From positions 1-64,000 of the forward strand of contig JAQGNE010000069.1 of NCBI GenBank assembly GCA_028291985.1: a stretch of 64,000 bases of DNA, given 5' to 3'. Positions within the stretch are counted from its first letter, which is position 1, and every line of letters begins with the position of its first letter. This document shows, in pieces, positions 1 to 9,020 of the stretch. Below the pieces are notes generated by a model. It made no database searches and was not told where the DNA came from. It saw nothing but the letters and a program-made list of their open reading frames with translations. The position numbers were made by a program, and so were the translations under genes. Origin of the DNA: Polaromonas sp. Its GTDB lineage: Bacteria > Pseudomonadota > Gammaproteobacteria > Burkholderiales > Burkholderiaceae_C.

Positions 1-1950
1 GACGAATACATTCTGGCCCTGCGCCGTCAGCTGCTCGACACGGCCGGGCTCCCAGCGTTGCCAGCCGCTGGCCAGCTGTACCGGTGCTGCGGTGTTGTCT
101 TGAATTTTTATAACATTTGGGGCTATATCCCACGCGGTTACCGCGCCTGCCGCTACCGAAAGCGTAGCAATAACACGCCGCGTGCGTCCCTGTAGCGTCA
201 AGGCCCACAGGACCAGCGCCATCAGTACCAGCAAGCCCAATAGCGAGCCCGCGCCATCGATGCCGCTTTGCTGGCCCAGCACCCAGACCAGCCAGGCGAC
301 GGTGGCAAACATCGGAAAAGCCATCAGCTGCTTGAAGGTCACCATCCACGGCCCGGGCCGCGGCAAGGCTTTGGCCACAGCGGGAACGATGCTGACGACC
401 AGGTACGGCAAGGCCATGCCGATACCGATGGCCGCAAATATGGCAAGCGCCTCAAGCGGTGGCAGGCCAACTGCATAACCCAGCGAAGCGCCCATGAAGG
501 GGGCGGTGCAGGGTGATGCGATGGCCGTCGCGAGTACGCCTGACAGGAAGGAATCGACCGACGGATTTTTCGCCTGCAGGTTGGCAAGGCGAGCAGGCAG
601 GAAATTGCCAACTTCAAAAAGGCCTGCCAGGTTCAGCCCGATGAGCGTGAAAAGCGCCGCCAGGCCCGCCACCACTGCCGGGTTCTGCAGCTGAAAGCCC
701 CAGCCCAGTTCTTCTCCTGCCGCGCGCAAGCCCAGCAGCAGCGCACCCAGCGCCACGAAAGACAGCACGACGCCGGCGCTATAGGCCAGCCCGGCGGCCA
801 CGCGGCTGGCCTGGCTTTTGACGTTGACAAAGCCGGTGACCTTGATCGCCAGTACCGGAAACACGCAGGGCATCAGGTTCAATAGCAGGCCGCCCAGCAG
901 CGCGCCCAACAAAGCGGCCCACATGCCCATCGGCGCGGTGCTGCCCTGGGCAGACGCTGCTGGCACCGCGCCTGCTACCGCATTGGCCTTGAGGGCGGCC
1001 TCCAGCGCCGGGGGTACCGGCACCGCGGCAGCAACCTGCGGCCACTCACCGCTGACGGGCACTTCGACACGGAAGGCGTTGCCCGTGCCCGCATCTTTCG
1101 GGGCAGGTTCATCCAGGGCGACTACCAGCGGCATCAGGCGCGGGCTTTCGGTGCGCTGGCCGGAAAGCGGCAGCTGCGCGGTCCAGAGCGCGCCCTGCCA
1201 GGCCTGCTGCCAGGCGCCTGCCGGCTCGATCACGCTGCCGGTCTCGGGGAAAAGCGCCAGCGACCTGCCTTTCAGCGCGGCTGGCAGACCCGCCACCGAC
1301 ACCTTGATCGCGTTACCGGCAACTTCAATCTGGCTGCCTGATGCGGGCAGCGTGGTGGGCGTCGCCGCAAAGGCCCCCTGAAACGCCTGGCTGCTGGACG
1401 CGGTGGAGCTTCTGGCCGGCAGCTTGATGGCGAACTCGCCTTCCTGGGGTATGCATTCTTTTTTGCAGACCAGCCATGACGCCTTCAGCCGGATGTCGAG
1501 TTCGACGGCGTCAACGCCGGCATTGACGGCAAGCGGCACCGGCAGCAACACCGTGCCTTCATAGCCGTAGTTGGCCAGCGTGCCGATCGGGATTTTTTTG
1601 GGCGTGGGCCAGGCAATCTCGCCGGCGCTGATGCCGGCGGGCAGCTGCCAGTCAAGCTGGGTGGGCAGGCCGGAGTCGCCAGCGTTCTTCCAGTAGGTAT
1701 GCCATTCGGGTTGATGCGCCAGCTGCAGGCCCAGCCACACCTGCTTGCCCGGCCCTACGCCATCCGGTGCCCATGCCAGCAGTTCAGCCCGGACCTGCTC
1801 TGTGGTAACCACTGAACCCGCCGACGCACCGCTGGTTTTCCCAGCCAAATCTATAAAGCTATTTTGGCCGTTTGCCTCGGTATATATTGCGCCTGCAGCT
1901 ATGAATACTGTAGCAAAAATAGTCCGGAAAAGGAAGCGCTTGAGGGTCAT
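1..1950 (-). CDS. Protein-disulfide reductase, DsbD/ScsB family (3' end outside the window)
   Basis: Inner-membrane protein expected to carry electrons from cytoplasmic thioredoxin to periplasmic thiol-disulfide proteins. The reading frame is open for 650 codons from the ATG at 1950 and runs off the left edge; the ORF track missed it for that reason. Residues 1-28 look like a signal peptide. A long periplasmic N-terminal domain follows, with WHTYWKN and ASWLVCKKEC, typical of the ScsB-like branch. The membrane domain has the two redox-cysteine segments NLMPCVFPVL (about residue 360) and SPCTAPFMGAS (about 480). The visible end, ERVEQLT-like to QNVFV, is where the C-terminal thioredoxin domain should begin, so its CxxC lies outside. 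The signal peptide overlaps a dispersed palindromic element. The family is clear; the exact symbol is not. Confidence 0.88.
   Translation of the reverse strand, partial: MTLKRFLFRTIFATVFIAAGAIYTEANGQNSFIDLAGKTSGASAGSVVTTEQVRAELLAWAPDGVGPGKQVWLGLQLAHQPEWHTYWKNAGDSGLPTQLDWQLPAGISAGEIAWPTPKKIPIGTLANYGYEGTVLLPVPLAVNAGVDAVELDIRLKASWLVCKKECIPQEGEFAIKLPARSSTASSSQAFQGAFAATPTTLPASGSQIEVAGNAIKVSVAGLPAALKGRSLALFPETGSVIEPAGAWQQAWQGALWTAQLPLSGQRTESPRLMPLVVALDEPAPKDAGTGNAFRVEVPVSGEWPQVAAAVPVPPALEAALKANAVAGAVPAASAQGSTAPMGMWAALLGALLGGLLLNLMPCVFPVLAIKVTGFVNVKSQASRVAAGLAYSAGVVLSFVALGALLLGLRAAGEELGWGFQLQNPAVVAGLAALFTLIGLNLAGLFEVGNFLPARLANLQAKNPSVDSFLSGVLATAIASPCTAPFMGASLGYAVGLPPLEALAIFAAIGIGMALPYLVVSIVPAVAKALPRPGPWMVTFKQLMAFPMFATVAWLVWVLGQQSGIDGAGSLLGLLVLMALVLWALTLQGRTRRVIATLSVAAGAVTAWDIAPNVIKIQDNTAAPVQLASGWQRWEPGRVEQLTAQGQNVFV
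1858..1916 (-). repeat. Dispersed 60-bp palindromic element, copy in the dsbD signal peptide
   Basis: On the minus strand it starts TTGCTAC and forms the 17-nt core GCTACAGTATTCATAGC, followed 20-21 nt later by a degenerate GGGCT block (AGGCAAACGGCC) and an A-rich tail. Spacing matches the other seven copies in the window. It is the most diverged copy and encodes ATVFIAAGAIYTEANG of the DsbD leader. Confidence 0.6.
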
Positions 1951-2031
1951 GGTGGAGGTCTGAGCAGGCACCCCCTATATTAGTTCCGACCGGGGTTGGC
2001 GCCTGTGGCAGGGACACCAGTTACCGGACTC

Positions 2032-4743
2032 CTAGGGCTTGAACCCCATCACCTTCATCGCCGGGCCTAGCGGCCGGGCAGAACTGGCGTAGTCGTCCCA
2101 TGGCGTGTTGCCGACCGCCAGCCGGTCCGACACGGTAAGCACTGTCCAGTGCGCGCCGCTGGTCAGCTGCGGCAGTTCGTCCCAGCTCACCGGTACCGAC
2201 ACGCCCATGCCAGGCCGGGCCCTGGCTGTCCAGGCGCTGGCGGTGGTGGCGCCAAAACCGTTGCGCAGGTAGTCGGCAAAAATCTTGCCCACCCGGTTGC
2301 TCGGACCGCTTTTGGCGACGAAGAGTTGCGGCAGGGTATGGCCAAGATGGCGCACGATATGGTGTGAGAAATCCTTCACCGCGTCCCAGCCCAGCTGTTT
2401 TTTCAGCGGCACCACCACATGCAGGCCTTTGCCGCCGCTGGTCTTCAAAAATGCTGCCAGCCCGAGCTCGTCCAGCATGGTGCGCACCAGCAGGGCTGCC
2501 TCCTGCATGGTCGCCCAGGCCACGCCTTCGCCAGGGTCCAGATCGAACGTCATCCGGTCGGGTTTGCTGATGGAGGTGGCTACCGCGTTCCAGGTATGAA
2601 ACTCCACCGTGTTCATCTGCGCGGCTGACAGCAGCCCGGCTGCGCTTGATATTTCCAGCAGCGAGTCATGCTCGGGGTCCAGCGCCGGGTCCAGCAGGTT
2701 CACGCCCTGCAGTTCGCCTTCCTTTGCATGCTTTTGAAAGAAAAGCTCGCCCCCCACGCCGGATGGTGCACGCACCAGCGACACCGGCCGCTTTTTCAAA
2801 TGCGGCAGCAGCAAGGGCGCCACTGCGGCATAAAACTCGATCAACTGCAGCTTGGTGACGCCGCTTTGCGCGTCGATGACGCGCTCAGGGTGCGTGACAC
2901 GAAGGGAGGTCGGCAGGACAGATGACGCCACTTTTTTGCCACTGTGTGCCGGCTTTTCACGAAGGCCCGTCCTTTTGTCGTTCGGATCATCGCCCGCTTG
3001 TTCCGGTGACGACCGGCCGTGGGGTGCGCTGGATGACCTTGCGTCTGCCTGCTTTTTTGTGGTACGCACTGGCTTGTCGGCGGGCTTGTCGATGTCAGAT
3101 GCTTTCACGGCTTTCTCCCGGGTAATGCGCTCAGGCGGCTTGTCGGACCGCAAGCCGCGAAACACGGCATGGCGGACATGGTTGCCGTGGGTCCATTCGG
3201 CAAACGAGATTTCTGCCAGCAGCACCGGTCTGACCCAGTGCGGTTTTCCCGCCACCGGCGTCCCGGCCTCAAAAGGTGAGTCTGGCGTCTGCAGTCGGTC
3301 AAGCTGTTCGCGCAATTCATCGAGCACCTGATCGTTGAAACCGCTGCCAACATTGCCGGCATACGCCAGCCTGCCCTTCGCATCATGCAGGCCGAGCAGC
3401 AGGGCCCCCAGGCCGCTGCGTGATCCCTTGGGTTCGGTGAAGCCGCAAATCACGAATTCCTGGCGGCGGCCGCATTTCAGCTTAATCCAGTCTTTGGACC
3501 GCCCCGAGCGGTACACCGCATCGCTGCGCTTGCCGATCAGGCCCTCAAACCCGAGCTTGCAGGCCGACAGCACCAGGTCGCGGGACGGTGCATCAAAAGC
3601 ATCGCTGAAGCGCAGATGCCGGGACGGGTTGCCCTTGAGCAGTTGCTGCAGGGCCGCGCGCCGCTCCAGCAGCGGCAGGTTGCGCAGGTCACGGCCCTGA
3701 TGGAAGGGCATATCGAAGACGTAGTACACGATGCTTGCGTCCAGCGCTCCGGCTGAGGCCCCGTGATGCAGCGCCCGTTGGTTGCGCCCTTCAAAAGCGT
3801 TTTGCAGCAGCTGAAAATCCGGTATGCCCTCGGCATTGGGGACGATGATCTCGCCGTCCAGCCAGGTGGCGTCGAGGCCCAGGCTGGCAAGCGCTTTCGC
3901 CAGATGCGGCATCCTGGCCGTCCAGTCATGGCCATTGCGGGTAATGCATGCCACGTGCCCGCCGTCCAGCCGGCTCATCAGGCGGTAGCCGTCAAACTTC
4001 AGCTCATACAGCCAGTCGCCATGCTCAGGGGCGGTGTCCACCAGGGTGGCAAGTTGCGGCTCTATCGTTTCAGGAAGCGCAGTGCGTGCCGGTAACGCAG
4101 TGGCGCCAGCAGACTGGCCGGCTGAATGCGTCGCGGTTGTTGCTGATTTTTTGGCTGGTGCTTTGGACGCCGGCCGGGCAGCGGTTGTGCCTGCGTTGTG
4201 CAGCACGCTGTCCGGTAGCGCTTCGGTGATGTCGTAATCTGCTGCGGCGCGTGCTTCGCCATCGTGTTCCTTGATCAGCAGCCATGGCACCTGTTTTTCA
4301 TCATTGCCACGCATGCGAACCAGCGCCCACTTGCCGCGCAGCTTTTCGCCGTGCAGCTCAAACTTCAGCTTGCCGTCACGAAAACCCTTTGCGGCATCTT
4401 CCAGCGGCGTCCAGGTTCCGCGGTCCCACACGATGACCTCGCCAGCACCATACTGTTTGGGGGGAATGGTGCCTTCGAAATTGCCATAGGCCAGCGGGTG
4501 ATCCTCCACCTGCACAGCCATTCGCTTGATTTGCGGATCCAAGCTCGGGCCTTTGGGCACTGCCCAGCTTTTCAAGGTGCCTTCAAGCTCCAGTCTGAAG
4601 TCATAGTGAAGCCGGCTGGCCCAATGTTTCTGCACCACATAAGCGAGCACGCGAGCATTGGGCTTGCCGCCGGCTTTGGGCTCGGGCGTGACGGCAAAGT
4701 TGCGCTTGCTGCGGTAGTGCTCCAGCGGGTCTTTGTCAGCCAT
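2032..4743 (-). CDS. ligD: Multifunctional DNA ligase D (bacterial NHEJ)
   Basis: ATP-dependent ligase that processes and seals double-strand breaks together with Ku. The 903-aa protein has the three classical modules. The N-terminal 3'-phosphoesterase domain (about residues 10-170) has HWASRLHYDFRLELEG. The ligase domain has its nucleotidyl-transfer motif in ELKFDGYRL (about residue 248; the Lys is the adenylation site). The C-terminal archaeo-eukaryotic primase-like polymerase domain (about 620-890) has FDLDPGEG and the TSGGKGLHVVVPL segment. Low-complexity linkers rich in Ala, Lys and Ser separate them. The domain order PE-LIG-POL is that seen in many beta-proteobacteria. It lies 39 bp downstream of ku on the same strand, consistent with one transcript. 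Confidence 0.97.
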   Translation of the reverse strand: MADKDPLEHYRSKRNFAVTPEPKAGGKPNARVLAYVVQKHWASRLHYDFRLELEGTLKSWAVPKGPSLDPQIKRMAVQVEDHPLAYGNFEGTIPPKQYGAGEVIVWDRGTWTPLEDAAKGFRDGKLKFELHGEKLRGKWALVRMRGNDEKQVPWLLIKEHDGEARAAADYDITEALPDSVLHNAGTTAARPASKAPAKKSATTATHSAGQSAGATALPARTALPETIEPQLATLVDTAPEHGDWLYELKFDGYRLMSRLDGGHVACITRNGHDWTARMPHLAKALASLGLDATWLDGEIIVPNAEGIPDFQLLQNAFEGRNQRALHHGASAGALDASIVYYVFDMPFHQGRDLRNLPLLERRAALQQLLKGNPSRHLRFSDAFDAPSRDLVLSACKLGFEGLIGKRSDAVYRSGRSKDWIKLKCGRRQEFVICGFTEPKGSRSGLGALLLGLHDAKGRLAYAGNVGSGFNDQVLDELREQLDRLQTPDSPFEAGTPVAGKPHWVRPVLLAEISFAEWTHGNHVRHAVFRGLRSDKPPERITREKAVKASDIDKPADKPVRTTKKQADARSSSAPHGRSSPEQAGDDPNDKRTGLREKPAHSGKKVASSVLPTSLRVTHPERVIDAQSGVTKLQLIEFYAAVAPLLLPHLKKRPVSLVRAPSGVGGELFFQKHAKEGELQGVNLLDPALDPEHDSLLEISSAAGLLSAAQMNTVEFHTWNAVATSISKPDRMTFDLDPGEGVAWATMQEAALLVRTMLDELGLAAFLKTSGGKGLHVVVPLKKQLGWDAVKDFSHHIVRHLGHTLPQLFVAKSGPSNRVGKIFADYLRNGFGATTASAWTARARPGMGVSVPVSWDELPQLTSGAHWTVLTVSDRLAVGNTPWDDYASSARPLGPAMKVMGFKP

Positions 4744-4782
4744 CGCGCTGCCTGCGTTAGCTTTTTCTTGGCGTCGGCATGC

Positions 4783-5784
4783 TCAAGCGGCCCGCCGGCG
4801 TACTGCCGGCTTGCCCGCTGCAGCGCTGGTTCCGGCAGGCGTCTTTTTTGCCGCGGTTTTTTTGGCAGCAGGCAGGCGTGGAGTCGTGGCACGGGCGGTG
4901 TCGGCGGTGTCGGCTTCATCCTTGTCGTCATTGCCCGAACTTTTTGGCGCTGCGAGCTTCCCGCCGCCGCTACCAGGCTTCTTGAGGCTGCGCTTGAGCA
5001 ACTCCGTCAGGTCAATCACTTGCGCGCCGCCCTGGCTGATATCGCTGGCGTCTTCTAGCGGAGTGACGGTTTCAGTCTGTCCAGCCTTCACCCGCTGCTC
5101 GACCAGCCGCATGATCGCGTGCTTGAACTCATCCTTGAAGGCCACTGGATCCCAGGGCGCGCTCATGTCTTCCACCAGCTGCTGCGCCATCTTCATCTCG
5201 TTGTCGCGAATACCGGAAGCCTTGGTGCCGGCTGGCGGCAGATCAAGCCCTTCCGTTGGCCGGATATCGTCGCCCCAGCGCAGCAGGTTCAGCACCATGC
5301 CCTCACCGGAGGGAATCAGCGCGGCCAGGTGCTGCTTGGTCTGGATAACGACCCGCGCCACGCCAATCTTTTTCGTCTTGAGGAGGGTTTCGCGCAACAA
5401 GGCGTAGACCTTCGCGCCCTTGTTGATGGGTGCCACATAGTAGGGGCGCTCCAGGTACACAAAGGGTATCTCGCTGGCGCCGACAAAGGCTTCTATCTCA
5501 ATGGTTTGTGTGGTCTTCGGATAGGCCTGGGCTATCTCTTCGTCGCTCAAAACCACATACTGGCCTTCTTCATAGGCGATGCCCTTGACGATATCTTCCT
5601 TGGCTATTTCCTTGCCTGTTTTCTTGTTGATGCGCTTGTAGCCCACCCGGTCCATCGACCGCTTGTCGAGCCAGTCGAAATCAATGCCCTGCTCGGAAGT
5701 GGCCGAATGCAGGCCTACAGGTATGTGCACCAGCCCAAAAGTAATCGCCCCTTTCCAGAGAACGCGGGTGGATGCCTCTGCCAT
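4783..5784 (-). CDS. ku: Non-homologous end joining protein Ku
   Basis: Homodimeric DNA-end-binding ring protein that recruits LigD. The 333-aa protein opens with STRVLWKGAITFGLVHIPV, the standard start of bacterial Ku. The core continues through GYKRINKKTGKEI and the YVLSDEEI-like region. The C-terminus carries an Ala/Lys/Arg-rich tail (AAKKTAAKKTPAG...), the DNA-binding extension seen in many proteobacterial Ku proteins. It is first in a ku-ligD pair on the minus strand. No other repair gene sits next to it. Confidence 0.97.
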   Translation of the reverse strand: MAEASTRVLWKGAITFGLVHIPVGLHSATSEQGIDFDWLDKRSMDRVGYKRINKKTGKEIAKEDIVKGIAYEEGQYVVLSDEEIAQAYPKTTQTIEIEAFVGASEIPFVYLERPYYVAPINKGAKVYALLRETLLKTKKIGVARVVIQTKQHLAALIPSGEGMVLNLLRWGDDIRPTEGLDLPPAGTKASGIRDNEMKMAQQLVEDMSAPWDPVAFKDEFKHAIMRLVEQRVKAGQTETVTPLEDASDISQGGAQVIDLTELLKRSLKKPGSGGGKLAAPKSSGNDDKDEADTADTARATTPRLPAAKKTAAKKTPAGTSAAAGKPAVRRRAA

Positions 5785-6538
5785 GGTGCTGCCTCTCGGA
5801 ATGCCTGAAGTTGTTAAACCGATCAGGCGATCGCATGGCCCGACACGGAGGTGAGGAAAACTCTAGGAAGCATTCGCAGGCTGAGCCGTAGGACAAACCT
5901 AAACGCCACCGTCAGCAGGTAACGCCAGGCCCATGCTTCCGGGACCGAGCGCCCTTTAAAGCGCTGGATGGCCGCGGTGAGCCAGACAGGGCGGGAAACC
6001 AAGTGCGAAATCGTATGGATTTGGTTACACGAAACATGCCGGTAGCGCTTGCAAAGCCGCCGTTTCTAGGTGGCGCAACTGCCAATATTTGCGCATTCGG
6101 CTTGTCGACAGCCACTGCGCGTCACGGCACTACAGCGCCAATTGCTGCGCTGCAAAGACCTTGTACGGAGTTGCCGGCCCGTTTTCATGTCGTGGCTTGC
6201 AGGCGTCAACCGGCCTGCGTGAAGCCTGTTGGAAACCATTCGTTTGCTGCGGGTCTGCGGGCGGCGGTTTTGTAAATGATGACGATCGGACGCGCGGCGC
6301 ATCAGTGGCGAAACCGTCCCAGCAGGCTTGGTTCAGCTGCGCATGATCGGCCCATTTGGCGCGTGGCAAAGCGCGGCAGTAGGCGTGCTTGCAAGCGCCA
6401 GCGTAGGGTGGTTTACAAGGCTCTGCTGTAACTCATACGTACTAAGTAGATTTGGTCTGTTGCTTTTATAGGCAAAGTCCTACACCTGCAGACGCCCGAT
6501 TTTTATCAATATGTGCGATTCGTAAAAAAGATCACACC
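5785..6538. other. Gene-free interval upstream of ku and of the glycan island
   Basis: About 750 bp between the divergent ku and glycosyltransferase starts. The ORFs here (60-90 codons) overlap each other on both strands and none resembles a protein I recognise. I saw no tRNA, large inverted repeat or convincing promoter. Both genes' control regions must lie within it. Confidence 0.5.
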
Positions 6539-7567
6539 ATGAAACCGAAAATCCTGTTTGTTGTGATGTCTGCGGTCAGCAAGCCCTCGACCGTGGACCA
6601 GCTTGCCCGCTCGCTGGCGCCCCACCAGGTGCTGGTGCATCATGATTTTTCGCAGAGACCCGACTTTGCGCTGACGGCACCCAACGTGATTTTTGTGCCC
6701 AACCCCAAGCGAACAGGATGGGCGCATTTCGGCTTTGTTGACGGCATTTTTCACTCCATGCTGTACGCGCTGGAGAAGCTCGACTTCGACTACCTGCAGT
6801 TGCTCAGTCCTTCATGCCTTCCGATCAAACCGATGGAAGACTTTCAGCTTCATGTGTCGGGGCCGGCTGATGCGCACTTTGATTGCGTCGATCTGTTGGG
6901 CGACAGGGATGCGCTGATGTCGGTTGGCTACCGCGCGCTGACCCCTGAGAAATCGCTGCGCTTTCGCGCGGCGCGGCGCTTGTCCGACAGCTACTTTGGA
7001 CAGCTTGCCGGACGCCGTGACGAGGCCGGGATCTGGCTACGCAGCGGACATACCAAAAGCCTCCTCTCGCGGCTGGCGTTGCTGACGATCAAGACGCTGA
7101 GCCGGCCAGAGATAGGTCGGCACATCTTCGACGACCAGTTTCGCCCGTATTACGGCAGCGTTTGGTTTGGTGCCCGGCGTCATGTGGTGGCCGGGATGGT
7201 TCAGGGCTTTCGGACACCGGGCGTCAGGCAGTACTTCAGCCAGCTATGCATTGCCGAGGAATTTTTGATACCCACGCTGCTGATGTACCTCCGGCCCAAG
7301 AAGGGTTCGATGAACCACCACATCAAATCATTCACCCATGCCCACCCCGGCGTGTTTGACGAATCCGATCTTCCCCAGCTGGGCAGCTCTTGCGCTTTTT
7401 TTGCCAGGAAGTTTCCGGACGATTGTCGGGCACCGGTTCGCCTGCGCGTCATCAATGAACTGGTGGAAACCGACCCTTTCTTTTCCGAGTCAAAAACCAT
7501 TCGCAAGCAGCCCAGTGTGGAATCCGCACGCATGGGCACGCCTCTTTTCGTGAATGCGATGTCATGA
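6539..7567 (+). CDS. Core-2/I-branching-type glycosyltransferase
   Basis: Predicted sugar transferase of the Branch family (beta-1,6-N-acetylglucosaminyltransferase-like, GT14-type fold). From the ATG at 6539 the protein is 342 aa and starts KPKILFVVMSAVSKP. It shows family features VLVHHDFSQ, the FDYLQLLSPSCLPIKP segment (compare HYFHLLSGSDLPL in the family) and YYGSVWFGARR with FLIPTLL downstream. The longer ORF start at 6452 adds 29 residues (VCCFYRQSPT...) that look non-coding, so the internal ATG was chosen. It is the first gene of a run of glycan genes. The acceptor and donor cannot be read from sequence. Confidence 0.82.
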   Translation: MKPKILFVVMSAVSKPSTVDQLARSLAPHQVLVHHDFSQRPDFALTAPNVIFVPNPKRTGWAHFGFVDGIFHSMLYALEKLDFDYLQLLSPSCLPIKPMEDFQLHVSGPADAHFDCVDLLGDRDALMSVGYRALTPEKSLRFRAARRLSDSYFGQLAGRRDEAGIWLRSGHTKSLLSRLALLTIKTLSRPEIGRHIFDDQFRPYYGSVWFGARRHVVAGMVQGFRTPGVRQYFSQLCIAEEFLIPTLLMYLRPKKGSMNHHIKSFTHAHPGVFDESDLPQLGSSCAFFARKFPDDCRAPVRLRVINELVETDPFFSESKTIRKQPSVESARMGTPLFVNAMS

Positions 7568-7661
7568 GACAGGGCTTGAATGAGGGCACGCGGGGGCGCG
7601 GGAGACGGTTGGTGTGACCCCGTCTTTTGACCGCATTTCTGATTAACAACAAGGACTACAC

Positions 7662-8435
7662 ATGCAGGTAATGATTCTGGCCGGTGGATTTGGCACACGC
7701 ATCAGTGAGGAGAGCGCTGTGCGGCCGAAGCCGATGGTCGAGATCGGTGGGCGGCCGATCCTGTGGCACATCATGAAGATGTACATGGCGCACGGCTTGA
7801 GCGACTTTGTGATCTGCTGCGGCTACAAGGGCCACATGATCAAGCAGTACTTTCGTGACTATGCGCTCGATGGCGCCGATGTCGCCTATGACATGCGGGA
7901 TCACACCGCAAAGACGCTGCGAAGCTCTACCGAGCCCTGGAAGGTGACGCTGGTTGATACCGGTCTGGATGTCATGACCGGCGGGCGCATCAAACGCGCG
8001 GCGAAGTATCTGGACGACGGACCTTTTTGCTGCACCTATGGTGACGGCGTGAGCGATGTCGACATCACCAGCCTGCTGAAATTTCACAAGGAGCAGGGCG
8101 CGCTTGCCACCGTCACGGCCTCCCAGCCGCCCGGCCGCTTCGGCGCCTTCACCCTCCATGCCGATCAGACGCGCGTGCCCAGCTTCAAGGAAAAGCCGGG
8201 CGGCGACGGCGCCTGGATCAACGGCGGGTTTTTCGTCCTTGAGCGCAAGGTGGTTGACCTGATCGATGGCGACGACACGATCTGGGAGCGCGGCCCCATG
8301 GAGCATCTGGCAGAAACCGGTGAGCTTGCCGCCTTCCGCCACCACGGATTCTGGCAGCCGATGGACACGCTGCGCGACAAGCAGACGCTAGAAGCGATGT
8401 GGGAATCCGGTAAGGCCCCGTGGAAACAGTGGTGA
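7662..8435 (+). CDS. rfbF: Glucose-1-phosphate cytidylyltransferase
   Basis: Makes CDP-glucose from CTP and glucose 1-phosphate, the entry step to CDP-linked deoxy sugars of O-antigens and other surface glycans. The 257-aa protein starts [18 protein letters not shown], the nucleotide-binding GGxGTR loop. It continues with [17 protein letters not shown], the YGDGVSDVD metal/sugar site and [12 protein letters not shown] near the end, all typical of RfbF. It precedes an epimerase gene by 39 bp on the same strand. A CDP-glucose 4,6-dehydratase (rfbG), the usual next enzyme, is not recognisable in the cluster. Confidence 0.95.
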   Translation: MQVMILAGGFGTRISEESAVRPKPMVEIGGRPILWHIMKMYMAHGLSDFVICCGYKGHMIKQYFRDYALDGADVAYDMRDHTAKTLRSSTEPWKVTLVDTGLDVMTGGRIKRAAKYLDDGPFCCTYGDGVSDVDITSLLKFHKEQGALATVTASQPPGRFGAFTLHADQTRVPSFKEKPGGDGAWINGGFFVLERKVVDLIDGDDTIWERGPMEHLAETGELAAFRHHGFWQPMDTLRDKQTLEAMWESGKAPWKQW

Positions 8436-8474
8436 CTTGCCGAACAACAGATTTTTTAACGAGGCGGACGACAC

Positions 8475-9020
8475 ATGATTTTTACGAAAACCAAGCTTGC
8501 TGACGCGACCATCGTCGACGTCGAAAGGCGGGAAGATGCACGCGGCTACTTTGGTCGAACCTATTGCGAGCGCGAGTTCAAGGCCAACGGTTTGCCCACC
8601 GGCATGGTCCAAACCAACATGTCCCTGACACGAAAAGCCGGCACCTTGCGCGGCATGCACTACCAGCTGGCGCCCCATGCTGAAGACAAGCTGGTGCGCT
8701 GCATGCGCGGTGCGATCTGGGACGCCATAGTTGACCTGCGGCCCGACTCGGCCACCTATTGCCAGTGGATAGGTGTCGAGCTGAGCGAGGACAACGGTCG
8801 CATGCTGCTGGTACCCAAAGGCTTTGCGCACGGGTTCGTCACCCTGACGGACGACGCAGCCGTCAATTACCAGGTATCCGAGTTCTACACGCCGTCGGCT
8901 GAACGTGGCGCGCGCCACAACGACCCAGCCTTTGACATTGCCTGGCCGATACCGGTGATTGATCTGTCTGACAAGGACCGCAGCTGGCCCGCATTCGTTC
9001 CAGAAGGAGTATTGGCATGA
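8475..9020 (+). CDS. dTDP-4-dehydrorhamnose 3,5-epimerase-like protein (RfbC family)
   Basis: A cupin-fold sugar-nucleotide epimerase of 181 aa. Family features are GYFGRTYCEREF, the catalytic-His segment GTLRGMHYQ, AIWDAIVDLRP and the PKGFAHGFVTL strand. It lies between rfbF and an oxidoreductase gene whose ATG overlaps this stop codon (ATGA), so translation is probably coupled. Because the neighbour makes CDP-glucose rather than dTDP-glucose, the true substrate may be a CDP-4-keto sugar; that is inference. Confidence 0.9.
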   Translation: MIFTKTKLADATIVDVERREDARGYFGRTYCEREFKANGLPTGMVQTNMSLTRKAGTLRGMHYQLAPHAEDKLVRCMRGAIWDAIVDLRPDSATYCQWIGVELSEDNGRMLLVPKGFAHGFVTLTDDAAVNYQVSEFYTPSAERGARHNDPAFDIAWPIPVIDLSDKDRSWPAFVPEGVLA

